Positions 26,628-35,781 are shown, counted from the first letter of the stretch. The stretch is DNA of 54,919 bases from Oscillospiraceae bacterium (GCA_009782435.1 WRJA01000004.1:1-54919); one strand, 5' to 3'. Notes: generated from the letters alone by a model not told the origin. Translations and numbers: made by a program.

Positions 26628-29600
26628 TCAGGACCGCGGCTGTAAATATTTATTCAGTTTATTCAATATTTCGTTAAAATCTATCGGTTTTCCGATATGG
26701 TCGTTCATGCCGGCCTCCAAGCATTTATCGATATCCTCCCGGAATACGTTTGCAGTCATTGCGACGATGGGAATTTTCGCGGCCTTCGCAGTTTTGAGAG
26801 CCCGGATATGTCTTGTCGCCGTAAGCCCGTCCATCTCCGGCATTTGTATATCCATGAATATCATGTCGTAACTCTCCGGCGAGGCGCTGAAGATACCGAC
26901 CGCTTCAACGCCGTTGACCGCGCAGTCTATTTCGAGCAGGGTGGGCTCAAGCAGAGACAGCACGATCTCCCGGTTTATTTCCACATCTTCGGCCAAGATG
27001 ATACGGTATCCCGAAAAGGACTTCGTGTTTTCATCGCCGGAGTCCTCCTCGGAGGAAACCGTATCCTCCGCAACATAACTGCCTATGCATTCGATAACGT
27101 CCGACGGGAACAAAGGTTTGGATAAAAATCCGTTTACGCCGGCGGCTTTTGCGTTCTGCTCGACAGATATCCAGTCATAAGCGGAAATCATAATGATGAC
27201 CGGTTCCTTCGCGCCGGAAGCCCTTATTCTGTGAGAAAGTTCAATGCCGTCCATACCGGGCATTTTCCAGTCCACAAAACAAATGTCGTACTCTTCGTTT
27301 TGTTCCAAGGCGTCCAGCGCCTCCTGCCCGCCGTCGGCCGTATCGCATGCTATACCCATCTGCCGGGCGATGGCGATGAAGTATTCCCGTGTTTCCGGGT
27401 CGTCGTCCGCGACGAGTATACGGACGTCTTTCAGGTTTTCCGAAAGAAGCGGCCGACCGGGTTTGTCCTTAGCGCGCTCCATCTTGAAAGTAAATACAAA
27501 AACCGCTCCCATGCCGAGTTCGGATTTTACGCTTATCTCTCCGTCCATAAGATCGACGATCTGTTTGGATATGGCAAGGCCGAGACCTGTGCCGCCGAAC
27601 TTGCGCGACGTACTGCTTTCCGCCTGCTCAAAGGATGTGAACAGCCGTATTTGCTGCTCGGGGCTTATGCCGACGCCCGTGTCCGTAACTTCGATCTTAA
27701 CGGTACATAAACCGTTTTCTTCCCCGAGCAAACTCAAATGAATTGAAATCGATCCTTGCTCCGGCGTAAATTTTACCGAATTGGACAACAGATTCGCTAT
27801 GACCTGCGCAAGCCTCTGATCGTCGCCGATCAGTCTTTGAGGGATATTCGGGTCGAGTTTCACCGAAAGCTTCTGATTTTTTTCGTTTACACGGAACACG
27901 ATGACATTGACGACCTTTTGCAGCATCTTCTCGAAGTCGAATTCGACAGCGGATAATTCAAATTTGTTCGCTTCTATTTTCGACATATCGAGAATATCGT
28001 TTATGACGCCCAACAGATGCGAGGAAGCGACCTCGATTTTTTCGAAGGCATAATCCTTTTTTTCCGTGCCGGACGCTGATTTTCCTATCATCGTCATGCC
28101 TACTATGGCATTTATGGGAGTTCTTATCTCATGGCTCATGTTTGAGAGGAAAGTACTCTTTGCCCGGCTGGCAGCCCGGGCGGTTTCCAAGGCCGAGGCA
28201 AGTTCCTGAGTCATTTCGTTTCGCAAAAGCGCGCCGGAGATGAGCAGACTTCCGGATCTCAGAATGGATTCCTCATTTGCTGTGAAGAGTCTCTCACTGT
28301 GACAGTCGTTAAATCCGGCGAAGCCCCAAAATTCGTCCCGTAAAAACACCGGAACGATCAGAATGGATAAAATACCCTGAGACGAAAAGCGGACCTGCTC
28401 CTCCGGGGGCATTTCGCTGACTATACTGTTGATGCACTGCCCGCTTTTAAGCTTATTTTCCCAGCCCGGCAAATCTGTCTCATAAGGCACTTCGATCGTG
28501 ATTCCCTTGCCTTGCTGAGGTTCGGCGCCCTCGGACCACTCATAATGCTGTGTGCAGTACAAAGCCCCGTCGAGCGAGAAATTCTTCCACAAACGCACAC
28601 GGTCCGCGTCCACGGCGGCAGCCAATATGCCCATGCTTCTCCACAGGGCGTTTTCAAACTCATCCGGTTCCGCCTGCAGCAGATAGGTGATAGCGCTGTT
28701 GACTGCGCTGAGTAAAATATCTCTTTGCTCAATGTCTTTTGTCATACGGTTTTGCTCGCGCAAATCACGGATAAATTCCGTGACGATACGGCCGTCGCCG
28801 AAATTGACACGGACAAGGGATATCTCCGCGGGTATGAGCGTGCCGTCAGGCAATTTATGCATCCAATTCACTCGGCAACTGCCGGTTTCTATCGCTTCGG
28901 CGACAAGCCTTTTTGCCTTCTCTGCGGAGGGCTGCCCGTCGGGCTGATATTCCGGAGAGAAATCATAAAACCGTTCCGTATACTCCGTTTTGTCTTTAAG
29001 GTCAAAGAGCTTGATCATCTCCTCATTGCACTCGATGCAATTAAAATCCGCGTCAAGAAGAACACAGCCCAAAGGCATTGCGTCCAATATGAGTCTCGTG
29101 CGTTCGTGGGCTTCACGGATTCGGTCCCACGATTCTCGAATGGTCCGCGCCAACTTGCCTATTTCATCATTACGGTCGCAGCCGAAAATCACGGTCTCCT
29201 CGTCGTATGTTTCGGATATACTGTCAGTCAGATTGCTGAGCGGCCGGACGACAATACGGCGCGTAATACCGGCATTTGCCAGCATAAATAAAATAAATAC
29301 AGCCGCCGGCACAGATAAGGCGGGCAAGAGGCCGGCGGTGTTGAACAGAGAGCTGCCCGTATAGAATGTGACGACCGACCAATCGGAATCAACTATCGGC
29401 GCAACGGAGGCATATCCGTATGGCCCTTTTGACAGCTTGACCACCTCAGACTGCGCATTCCGGCTGAAGTAACCGCCAATATTGCTCAGGTATGACATGA
29501 TGAAATCATTAAACGCGGGGTCTGCGCTCTCTTCGTCCAAATGCCTGTTTTCGACTTCGGGGATTTGATCGACATATGAACTGCCTAACTGTATAAAACC

Positions 29601-30278
29601 GTTTTTGTTGATCACATAACCCTTAACGCTCTTTTCGTCATAACGTTCAAACATGTGTCGGAGCAAGGGTTCAATACTCATAGCGACGCAGACGACGCCC
29701 ACTTGTTCTCCGTTTGAAATTACCTTGTGGTTTATCCAAATCAAACGTTCGCCGGTAGTTTTGTAAATATCGATATTAAAAGCGTAATCGTTTGCGGAGT
29801 CGCTCAGATCATAGTACCATTCATCGTCCGGATTCTCCGGGCTGAGCTTTCCGAAAGGTCTGAAATCGGCGACGGTCGTCTCTTTTGTGATCGAAAACTC
29901 GTCCGACGATTCCCGAATGGCAAAATACAGTTCCGTGCCGGTCATCAAATCGATGTAATCCGACATCTCATAATAAGCAGCGGTTCTTTTTTCCGCGTCG
30001 TCCTCATCGGCGAACCATTCGGTCACGGCTTTTGAGCGGGCTGCTTTTTGTATAAGCGCAAAATCCCGGCCAATATACAGATTAAACTTATCGACAGTTT
30101 CCACCGAATGAAAGAAAGCAAGTTCTTCAGAGGCTCTGCCGGCAATTCCGATACCGGTGGCGAGCGCCGCAATTATTATTACGGCAAGGACAGGGACAAG
30201 CAGTATCGTATTTGTGTTTCGGACGCGCGCGGCAATCCGGCTTCCTTTTTGCCGTTTGTCGTCCGCTGCTGTTTTCAT
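26628..30278 (-). CDS. Large hybrid sensor histidine kinase (Cache-HAMP-PAS-GAF-HisKA-HATPase-REC-REC)
   Basis: 1216 residues. Membrane helix at ~24-46, extracellular Cache-like sensor (~50-305), second helix at ~315-338, HAMP-like linker, PAS (~392-505), GAF (~525-690). HisKA has the phospho-acceptor His716 in MSHEIRTP. HATPase (~820-935) has NLLSNSVKFT, DTGVGI and GTGLGLA. Two receivers follow, with phospho-Asp in FVDWKMPGMDG and FMDIQMPEMDG. The extracellular sensor suggests a soluble ligand outside the cell. No output domain or response regulator lies beside it, so phosphate must pass to a distant partner or the protein signals by its own receivers. GAF to HATPase resembles the truncated kinase at the left edge. 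Confidence 0.93.
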   Translation of the reverse strand: MKTAADDKRQKGSRIAARVRNTNTILLVPVLAVIIIAALATGIGIAGRASEELAFFHSVETVDKFNLYIGRDFALIQKAARSKAVTEWFADEDDAEKRTAAYYEMSDYIDLMTGTELYFAIRESSDEFSITKETTVADFRPFGKLSPENPDDEWYYDLSDSANDYAFNIDIYKTTGERLIWINHKVISNGEQVGVVCVAMSIEPLLRHMFERYDEKSVKGYVINKNGFIQLGSSYVDQIPEVENRHLDEESADPAFNDFIMSYLSNIGGYFSRNAQSEVVKLSKGPYGYASVAPIVDSDWSVVTFYTGSSLFNTAGLLPALSVPAAVFILFMLANAGITRRIVVRPLSNLTDSISETYDEETVIFGCDRNDEIGKLARTIRESWDRIREAHERTRLILDAMPLGCVLLDADFNCIECNEEMIKLFDLKDKTEYTERFYDFSPEYQPDGQPSAEKAKRLVAEAIETGSCRVNWMHKLPDGTLIPAEISLVRVNFGDGRIVTEFIRDLREQNRMTKDIEQRDILLSAVNSAITYLLQAEPDEFENALWRSMGILAAAVDADRVRLWKNFSLDGALYCTQHYEWSEGAEPQQGKGITIEVPYETDLPGWENKLKSGQCINSIVSEMPPEEQVRFSSQGILSILIVPVFLRDEFWGFAGFNDCHSERLFTANEESILRSGSLLISGALLRNEMTQELASALETARAASRAKSTFLSNMSHEIRTPINAIVGMTMIGKSASGTEKKDYAFEKIEVASSHLLGVINDILDMSKIEANKFELSAVEFDFEKMLQKVVNVIVFRVNEKNQKLSVKLDPNIPQRLIGDDQRLAQVIANLLSNSVKFTPEQGSISIHLSLLGEENGLCTVKIEVTDTGVGISPEQQIRLFTSFEQAESSTSRKFGGTGLGLAISKQIVDLMDGEISVKSELGMGAVFVFTFKMERAKDKPGRPLLSENLKDVRILVADDDPETREYFIAIARQMGIACDTADGGQEALDALEQNEEYDICFVDWKMPGMDGIELSHRIRASGAKEPVIIMISAYDWISVEQNAKAAGVNGFLSKPLFPSDVIECIGSYVAEDTVSSEEDSGDENTKSFSGYRIILAEDVEINREIVLSLLEPTLLEIDCAVNGVEAVGIFSASPESYDMIFMDIQMPEMDGLTATRHIRALKTAKAAKIPIVAMTANVFREDIDKCLEAGMNDHIGKPIDFNEILNKLNKYLQPRS

Positions 30279-30373
30279 CGTGGGGTTTCCTCCGTCGAAT
30301 TATGCCCAAGGCGGCGGGAATCGACCCCGACACACCTCGCATATGCTGTGTTTTGCGCGTTTATTCCGTTATT

Positions 30374-30402
30374 ATTTTAGCATACCGCAAGAAAGAATTC
30401 AA
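30374..30402 (-). promoter_or_regulatory. Promoter of the hybrid kinase gene
   Basis: On the minus strand TTGAAT (30397-30402), 17 bases, TAAAAT (30374-30379), with TG one base before the -10 (extended -10). The leader to the ATG is about 90 bases. Confidence 0.6.
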
Positions 30403-30478
30403 CCCGGCCGTAACCTGCCCGGGCTGTAGCGACAAAAAAGCAATCCGGTTAGCGCCGCGAAAGTGAAAAGGCTCCGCT

Positions 30479-31147
30479 TTATTGAGAATCCTTTTTGCCG
30501 AAAAGGGCTTTAAATGTTTCGTCAAGCCTTTCGTGTTTTATGACTGTCGGGTCAAATTTCAGAAGTTTGAAGGTTATTTGAACGCAAAACCCGATCGCGA
30601 CCACCGAAATAACGGTCCCGAGTCCCACCATGCCGCCCAAGAGCCAACCGACGACAGTAACCGTTAATTCAACCGCTCCTCGGCAAATGCCGACGGAAAA
30701 TCTCGTCCTTCTTGCGACAACGACCATCAAATTATCTCTCGGTCCCGCGCCCATGGCGGCGCCCATATAAAAGAAAATGCCGAACGCAATGATAAACAAT
30801 CCCGCAACGAGCATCAATGCTCCCGTCAGGAGGTTTCCGGGTTTCGGAATTATTGCGAACCGATTGTCAAAATACATGATAAGGTCGATAAACGATCCGG
30901 TCAGTACAACTCCCAATATAGTCCCGAGCCCGAATTTTTCTCCCAAAACGGTGACCAGCACAACTATGAAAAGCCCCGATAAAATGATAACAGTCCCAAT
31001 GCTCAGTCCCGTTGTTTTCGATAAGCCGACATGAAAGACCTCCCACGGGGCGTATCCTATATTCGCCTCTATGCCGAGCAGCAGTCCGAGCGCATATAAA
31101 AAAAGCCCGAATACAATGCCGCTGATACGCGCGATAAAACGAAGCAC
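30479..31147 (-). CDS. YczE/YitT-like multipass membrane protein
   Basis: 222 residues from the GTG at 31147, which has CAGGAGG six bases upstream; the longer open frame to 31345 runs through the promoter and hairpin and is not used. Five to six membrane helices are predicted. The sequence has the YczE-family pattern: LGLLLGIEANIGYAPWEVF near the start, a middle IAFGIFFYMGAAMGAGPRDN and a RRTRFSVGICRGAVE loop. The transport or regulatory role of this family is not established. It is transcribed alone from its own promoter. Confidence 0.78.
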   Translation of the reverse strand: MLRFIARISGIVFGLFLYALGLLLGIEANIGYAPWEVFHVGLSKTTGLSIGTVIILSGLFIVVLVTVLGEKFGLGTILGVVLTGSFIDLIMYFDNRFAIIPKPGNLLTGALMLVAGLFIIAFGIFFYMGAAMGAGPRDNLMVVVARRTRFSVGICRGAVELTVTVVGWLLGGMVGLGTVISVVAIGFCVQITFKLLKFDPTVIKHERLDETFKALFGKKDSQ

Positions 31148-31181
31148 TGGTAACCTCCTGTCTGTTTTCAGCTTTTTTGAC

Positions 31182-31210
31182 ATTATAGCCCCAAAACCGG
31201 CTTTGGGCAA
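31182..31210 (-). promoter_or_regulatory. Promoter of the yczE-like gene
   Basis: On the minus strand TTGCCC (31205-31210), 17 bases, TATAAT (31182-31187). The -35 box lies inside the hairpin at 31192-31220. Confidence 0.55.
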
Positions 31211-31220
31211 GCCGGTTTTG
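31192..31220. terminator. Hairpin, probable bidirectional terminator
   Basis: Perfect 12-bp stem CAAAACCGGCTT / AAGCCGGTTTTG with a 5-base loop. The A and T ends make a terminator in both directions. It would end the nusG-II/Gx/tfoX transcript while overlapping the promoter of the next gene. Confidence 0.65.
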
Positions 31221-31461
31221 TTAAAACAGGAGCGCCGGGGCTGTTTGAGCCGCCGCATCAGCGACGTCGGCCGGCCGGTGTATCGCACTGAATAAAGCAT
31301 TTGAAAGGCACACATTTCTGCCCTCATGATAAAATTGAAGATCATGCGGAACGTATTTTTGCGAGATTACGGGACTTTAGCTTTTTCCTTTTGCTGCAGC
31401 CCCTTTTTGTACTGCCGGAATAGTAACCCGACCGGGTCCGGCGGGCGGCGGATCGCCGTTT

Positions 31462-31785
31462 TTACGGCGCTTTTTTCTTTTTAGGTTTCGGCACGGAGAC
31501 AAACGGCTCGGAGGCCGCGACGACGGCGCGGGCCAATTCCCGGTCGTCAACGTCCAAAATATAATGTTCCTTCGCGCCCTTGTACGGGCAATCCTTTTCG
31601 GCGGCGGCCATAAGCCCGTCCAAACAAGGCAGCATCCTGACGTACACCGTATTGTCGCAGACGAGCAGTATCGGCTTGTCGTTGACATAGACCATATATT
31701 CGCCGAACATTTTTTTGCTGCGCACGGCGCCGACTCCTTCGATCTGCGCGCACACATATTCGATAAAATCAACCGTCGAAGCCAT
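31462..31785 (-). CDS. TfoX N-terminal domain protein
   Basis: A 107-residue stand-alone TfoX_N domain: VGAVRSKKMFGEYMVYVNDKP followed by VYVRMLP and a PYKGAKEHYILD segment. The C-terminus is a short Lys/Pro tail (PKPKKKKAP). In Gammaproteobacteria the full-length TfoX promotes competence; the role of single-domain Firmicute versions is unknown. A good AAGGAGGAATAAAG site precedes the ATG. It overlaps the upstream Gx-family gene by 17 bases, so it belongs to that transcript. Confidence 0.85.
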   Translation of the reverse strand: MASTVDFIEYVCAQIEGVGAVRSKKMFGEYMVYVNDKPILLVCDNTVYVRMLPCLDGLMAAAEKDCPYKGAKEHYILDVDDRELARAVVAASEPFVSVPKPKKKKAP

Positions 31786-32284
31786 CTTTATTCCTCCTTT
31801 TTTCCATCGCTTTTATCAAATACACAGCCGCCGTCCCCGTGAAAGCTCCGGTGACGATCCCCGAAACGGCAAGCACCGGCAGATAGGCGAACAGGGCGGC
31901 GGTGCGGGTCAGCGCCGCCGCCGCCGCTATCTGCCCGAAATTGTGCATCACGGCGGAAAATATGCTGACTACCCAAATAAGCGACACGGGGAAGCGCTTT
32001 ATCGTAAGGCACATCGCAGCATAGGCGAAAACACCGCCCGACAGACTGAATATCATTGCCGAAACGCCGCCCGAAAAAATGTTCCCGAGTATTATCCTCA
32101 CTGTCAGTATGAGCCCCGCCTCGCGCCGCCCGAGCAGCGAAGCGGCGGTCAGCGTTATTATGTTCGCGAGCCCAAGCTTGACTCCGGGTACAGGCACGAT
32201 GGGAGGCAGCTGCGATTCGGCGACGAATATCGTTACGCTGACCGCCGCCAAAACCGCCATCGCCGTCAGTTTTTTTGTTTTCAT
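31769..32284 (-). CDS. Gx transporter family membrane protein (heptaprenyl diphosphate synthase component I-like)
   Basis: 171 residues from the ATG at 32284, whose ATGA overlaps the stop of the NusG-II gene; a longer frame reaches 32371 but lies inside that gene. Five to six membrane helices are predicted, with family features PVPGVKLGLANIITL, GNIFSGG and SAVMHNFGQI. Proteins of this group resemble ECF-transporter S components and have been annotated as heptaprenyl diphosphate synthase subunit I. They commonly occur directly after a NusG-II protein, as here. Substrate unknown. Confidence 0.82.
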   Translation of the reverse strand: MKTKKLTAMAVLAAVSVTIFVAESQLPPIVPVPGVKLGLANIITLTAASLLGRREAGLILTVRIILGNIFSGGVSAMIFSLSGGVFAYAAMCLTIKRFPVSLIWVVSIFSAVMHNFGQIAAAAALTRTAALFAYLPVLAVSGIVTGAFTGTAAVYLIKAMEKRRNKDGFDG

Positions 32285-32634
32285 CTTTTTGTTTCCGTTT
32301 CTATCACAAGCCGGTGCGGCAGGCAGACGATGGGAAGAAGCCCGTTCGGTACAGGCCCGCTGTTCACGCATATAAGGTCAGGGCAATCCGCTTTTGAAAC
32401 GGATATCCTGCCGGGCTCCGCGAGTATGGTGTTTTCTCCGCGCGGCGTCTTTACGGTAAACTCATACGGCTCCGAAACGGCGCTGAGGTCTATCGTATAA
32501 AGCAGTTCTCCGTCGGAATAAATCAAAGCGACGCTGCGCGGCCCGTTCCGCCCCGAAAAAAGCAGAAACGCCCCGCTGAGCACAGCCGCCGAACAGGCGA
32601 AAATCAATATCCGAAACACTGTCCTTTTCTTCAT
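32281..32634 (-). CDS. NusG domain II-containing membrane-anchored protein
   Basis: A 117-residue protein: basic start, one membrane helix (~8-26), then an extracytoplasmic NusG_II beta domain with EFTVKTPRGENTILAEPGRI and the conserved CPDLICV and CLPHRLVIE segments. The two Cys regions are typical of this group. The function is not known; it pairs with the Gx-family protein. The -10 box ends only six bases before the ATG and there is no ribosome binding site, so the mRNA is probably leaderless. Confidence 0.82.
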   Translation of the reverse strand: MKKRTVFRILIFACSAAVLSGAFLLFSGRNGPRSVALIYSDGELLYTIDLSAVSEPYEFTVKTPRGENTILAEPGRISVSKADCPDLICVNSGPVPNGLLPIVCLPHRLVIETETKR

Positions 32635-32640
32635 AAATCA

Positions 32641-32669
32641 ATATTAGAGGCCGGACCGAGACTTGTCAA
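32641..32669 (-). promoter_or_regulatory. Promoter of the nusG-II/Gx/tfoX operon
   Basis: On the minus strand TTGACA (32664-32669), exactly 17 bases, TAATAT (32641-32646). The expected start point is at or next to the ATG at 32634. The -35 box overlaps that of the divergent promoter by five bases. Confidence 0.75.
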
Positions 32670-32691
32670 TACCGGGGGAAGCCGGTATACT
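32663..32691 (+). promoter_or_regulatory. Promoter of the FHA-FtsW/PBP operon
   Basis: TTGTCA (32663-32668), exactly 17 bases, TATACT (32686-32691). Transcription should start near 32698, which rules out the open-frame start at 32663 for the following gene. Confidence 0.75.
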
Positions 32692-32761
32692 TGCGAATAT
32701 AAGAACAAGGGCCGCGCGGACAACGCCGAATGAGAAAAACCGGGGGGAGGAGGCGGCTTAT

Positions 32762-34468
32762 TTGGAGATGATCCCGGAATACGCCTGCGCTGCGGCGCGA
32801 TATTTGACGCCTGTACTCGCCGTTTGGATACTGTACCGCTGCGTCCGCTCCGGGCTGAGAGAAAAATACGAGCCCGAGGTCTGGGGATATCTCACGCTCG
32901 CAAACGGCGAAAAGGCTCCGCTCAGACACTGGGAATGCATTATGGGCCGCTCCCGCTCATCGGATATCATAATAGATCACAAAACCGTCTCAAGGACCCA
33001 CGCCGCTTTGATTCGCGACGGAGACGGAGAATGGACGGTCTGCAACTTGGGCGCCAAACACGGGGTAAAAAAGAACGGCGAGGAAGTTGAAAAAGAGGCG
33101 GTCACGGGAGACGGCGATATTTTGTCTCTCGCCGACGTTGAGATCGAAATCCGGCTGCTCTCCGAGGAGGAACGCCTCGCTCTTTCGGAAAACCGCACGA
33201 AACCCGGAAAATTCATTCACCCCGGCCGGACTTTTTTCATTTTGACGGTCCTGCAGATGCAGCTTGCCGTGCAGCATATGTTTGCCGCGGACGAAGGACG
33301 GGCTCCCGCCGTTGTTTTGTCCTTTTTCGCCGCGGCGGCGGTGATGTGGTGCTATTACCTGATAATGCGCTCCGCGCGCCGCACGGGCTTTGAGGTCGAG
33401 ACCGCAGCTTTTTTTCTCAGCACTCTCGGCATTTCCGTCGCCGCGGTATCGACGCCGGACGACATGCTCAAGCAAATGCTCCTTTTCGCAGCCGGCATAC
33501 TCTTTTTTGTCATACTCGGCCGGTGGCTGCGAAGCTTGAAGCGCGCAAAGAGCGCGAGTCTTCCGGTCGCCGTTATTGCCGTTGTTTTGCTTGCCGCAAA
33601 CCTTATATTTGCCGAGAGGATCATGGGAGCGAGGAACTGGCTCATGATAGCCGGCTTCTCTTTGCAGCCGTCCGAATTCGTTAAGATCGCTTTCGTTTAC
33701 ACCGGCGCCGCCACGCTTGACAGGCTGTTTCTCAACAAAAACCTGTTTGTGTTCATTGTTTTCTCCGCTCTGTGCGTGGGGGCCTTGGTCCTTATGGGAG
33801 ACTTCGGGACTGCGGCGGTTTTTTTCTGCACTTTTCTTGTGATAGCCTATATGCGCTCGGGCAATCTGGCCACTGTTTTCCTGTCTGTGACGGCGGCTGT
33901 GCTCGCGGGCTTTTTAGTGCTCAGCATAAAGCCGTATATAGCCGCTCGCTTCGATCTGTGGGGGCATGTATGGGAATTCCCGTATGACGCGGGATACCAG
34001 CAGACAAGGGCGCTCTCGGCCGTCGCCTCCGGCGGGCTGTTCGGGCTCGGCGCGGGCAACGGAGTGTTCCACTCCATCGTCGCCGCAGATACTGACTTGG
34101 TCTTTGCCCTGCTTTGCGAGGAATCGGGGCTGATAACGGCGCTTTGCGCTGTGTTCGCCCTGCCTGTATTGGCGGCTTTTACCGTGAAAAACGCCGCGCA
34201 GGGCCGCAGTTCTTTTTATGTGATAGCCGCTTGCGCCGCCGTTTCGATGATGATGATACAAATGTCGCTGAATGTTTTCGGGTCGCTGGACATACTCCCT
34301 TTTACCGGGATAACCTTTCCTTTTGTGTCGCGCGGGGGGTCGAGCCTCATATCCTGCTGGGCGATGGCGGCTTTTATCAAAGCCGCGGACACCCGGCAAA
34401 ACGCCGGCTTTTCCGTAAAATTCGGCCGATTCCGGCAAGCCGGGGAGAAAGGCGGTGATCCGGGTTGA
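32762..34468 (+). CDS. FHA domain-FtsW/RodA/SpoVE fusion, peptidoglycan polymerase
   Basis: About 568 residues. The TTG at 32762 has GGGAGGAGG eight bases upstream; the ATG at 32768 is the alternative. A first membrane helix is followed by a cytoplasmic FHA domain (about residues 50-135) with MGRSRSSD, SRTHAAL and KKNGEEV, the Gly-Arg, Ser-x-x-His and Asn-Gly of phosphothreonine binders. Then come ~10 membrane helices of the SEDS family, including VAADTDLVFALLCEESG with the catalytic-type Asp and FPFVSRGGSSL near the end. SEDS proteins polymerise glycan strands from lipid II with a class B PBP, which is the next gene (TTGA overlap). In actinobacteria FHA protein, RodA and PbpA are separate neighbours; here two are fused. 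Ser/Thr kinase control is likely. Confidence 0.88.
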   Translation: MEMIPEYACAAARYLTPVLAVWILYRCVRSGLREKYEPEVWGYLTLANGEKAPLRHWECIMGRSRSSDIIIDHKTVSRTHAALIRDGDGEWTVCNLGAKHGVKKNGEEVEKEAVTGDGDILSLADVEIEIRLLSEEERLALSENRTKPGKFIHPGRTFFILTVLQMQLAVQHMFAADEGRAPAVVLSFFAAAAVMWCYYLIMRSARRTGFEVETAAFFLSTLGISVAAVSTPDDMLKQMLLFAAGILFFVILGRWLRSLKRAKSASLPVAVIAVVLLAANLIFAERIMGARNWLMIAGFSLQPSEFVKIAFVYTGAATLDRLFLNKNLFVFIVFSALCVGALVLMGDFGTAAVFFCTFLVIAYMRSGNLATVFLSVTAAVLAGFLVLSIKPYIAARFDLWGHVWEFPYDAGYQQTRALSAVASGGLFGLGAGNGVFHSIVAADTDLVFALLCEESGLITALCAVFALPVLAAFTVKNAAQGRSSFYVIAACAAVSMMMIQMSLNVFGSLDILPFTGITFPFVSRGGSSLISCWAMAAFIKAADTRQNAGFSVKFGRFRQAGEKGGDPG

Positions 34469-35781
34469 AAAAAGTAAAGCGCAGGGCGAACGCCGCGCTT
34501 TTGATAACCGGCTTCATCGCGGCGGGACTTGTGATTTTTTTGGCGCGGCTGGCCGTCGACGGTAAAGACTGGGCAATGTTCAGAGGGAACCGCGTCATAT
34601 ACTCCGCGGGGGTCTTGAACGCAGGCACTCTGACCGATCGCAGAGGTATCACGCTCGCTCACGCGGGGGGCGGCATATATTGGTACGCGGACGAATATCA
34701 AACGCGCGTGTCCTGTTTCCATGCCGCGGGCGATTACGCCGGAAATATCGGCACCGGCGCTTTGAGCGCTTTCGCGCACGAGCTTGCGGGCTACAGTTTT
34801 GCAGGCGGCGTAAAGAGCGGTGGTCGAACCGTGGCACTCACGATAGACGCCGGCCTGAACGCCGAGGCGTTTTCAGCGTTGAGCGGCAGAAAAGGAGCGG
34901 TCTTGGTTTCGGACTATAAGACCGGAGAAATACTGTGCATGGTCAGTACCCCCTCCTATGATCCGCAAAACCCGCCCGTCTCCGTTGAGGGGAGCGAATA
35001 TGAGGGCGTTTATATCAACAGATGCATCAGCTCCGTTTATACGCCCGGCTCGGTTTTTAAGCCCGTTACGCTCGCCGCCGCCCTTGAAACCCCGGACATG
35101 ACGGCAAATCGCAAATTTTTCTGTTCCGGCGTCCTCGATTTGGATGGCGACGCCGTTACCTGCCCCTCGGCGCACGGCGAACAGGATATAAGACGGGTCT
35201 TCGCCAATTCCTGCAACTGCGCTTTCGCGGAACTGTCGCTTGAATTGGGCGCCGAAACGATAAGGGAATACGCCGAAGCTTACGGTTTTTTGTCCGCGCA
35301 CAAGCTTGACGGGATAACGACGGCCGCGGGCGGCTTCGATATGCCGGAAACAGCCGCGGAAACGGCCTGGGCGGGCATAGGCCAATATAACGACCTTGTT
35401 TCACCGTTTTCTTTACTTCGCTTTGTCTCCGCGACCGCAAACGGCGGACTCCTGAAAGAGCCGCACATACTGCAGGGCAAGGCATATGAAAAAAAAGCCG
35501 GCTCGCGGCTTATAAAGGCTGATACCGCCTCTGAATTGAAGGAAATGATGAGATACAACGTCACGGACTCTTACGGCGTTTGGAATTTTCCCGATCATGC
35601 GGTGTGCGCCAAGACGGGGACGGCTGAAGTCGGCGACGGGACTTCGCACGCGTGGATAACGGGGTTTATTGACGACGAAGAATACCCTTTTGCCTTTACC
35701 GTTATCGTCGAAAACGGCGGCGGCGGTCTGGCTGTCGCGGCGCCCGTGGCCTCGGCCGTCTTGCGGGCGGCGTGTCACTGA
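34465..35781 (+). CDS. Class B penicillin-binding protein (transpeptidase)
   Basis: A 438-residue protein with one N-terminal membrane helix (~10-30) and a short non-catalytic region. The transpeptidase domain carries all three motifs: SxxK at Ser196-Lys199 (PGSVFKP), SxN at 249-251 (SCN) and KTGT at 383-386. It is shorter than PBP2 or FtsI and resembles the PbpA type that works with a RodA-like partner. The TTG start overlaps the preceding stop (TTGA), so the two are made together, in keeping with a SEDS-PBP complex that builds and cross-links peptidoglycan outside the membrane. Confidence 0.92.
   Translation: MKKVKRRANAALLITGFIAAGLVIFLARLAVDGKDWAMFRGNRVIYSAGVLNAGTLTDRRGITLAHAGGGIYWYADEYQTRVSCFHAAGDYAGNIGTGALSAFAHELAGYSFAGGVKSGGRTVALTIDAGLNAEAFSALSGRKGAVLVSDYKTGEILCMVSTPSYDPQNPPVSVEGSEYEGVYINRCISSVYTPGSVFKPVTLAAALETPDMTANRKFFCSGVLDLDGDAVTCPSAHGEQDIRRVFANSCNCAFAELSLELGAETIREYAEAYGFLSAHKLDGITTAAGGFDMPETAAETAWAGIGQYNDLVSPFSLLRFVSATANGGLLKEPHILQGKAYEKKAGSRLIKADTASELKEMMRYNVTDSYGVWNFPDHAVCAKTGTAEVGDGTSHAWITGFIDDEEYPFAFTVIVENGGGGLAVAAPVASAVLRAACH

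Noticed and set aside
30300-30345. tRNA-like T-arm sequence upstream of the hybrid kinase
   Set aside because: The stem has only four pairs with a non-standard loop, and no acceptor, D or anticodon arm accompanies it.
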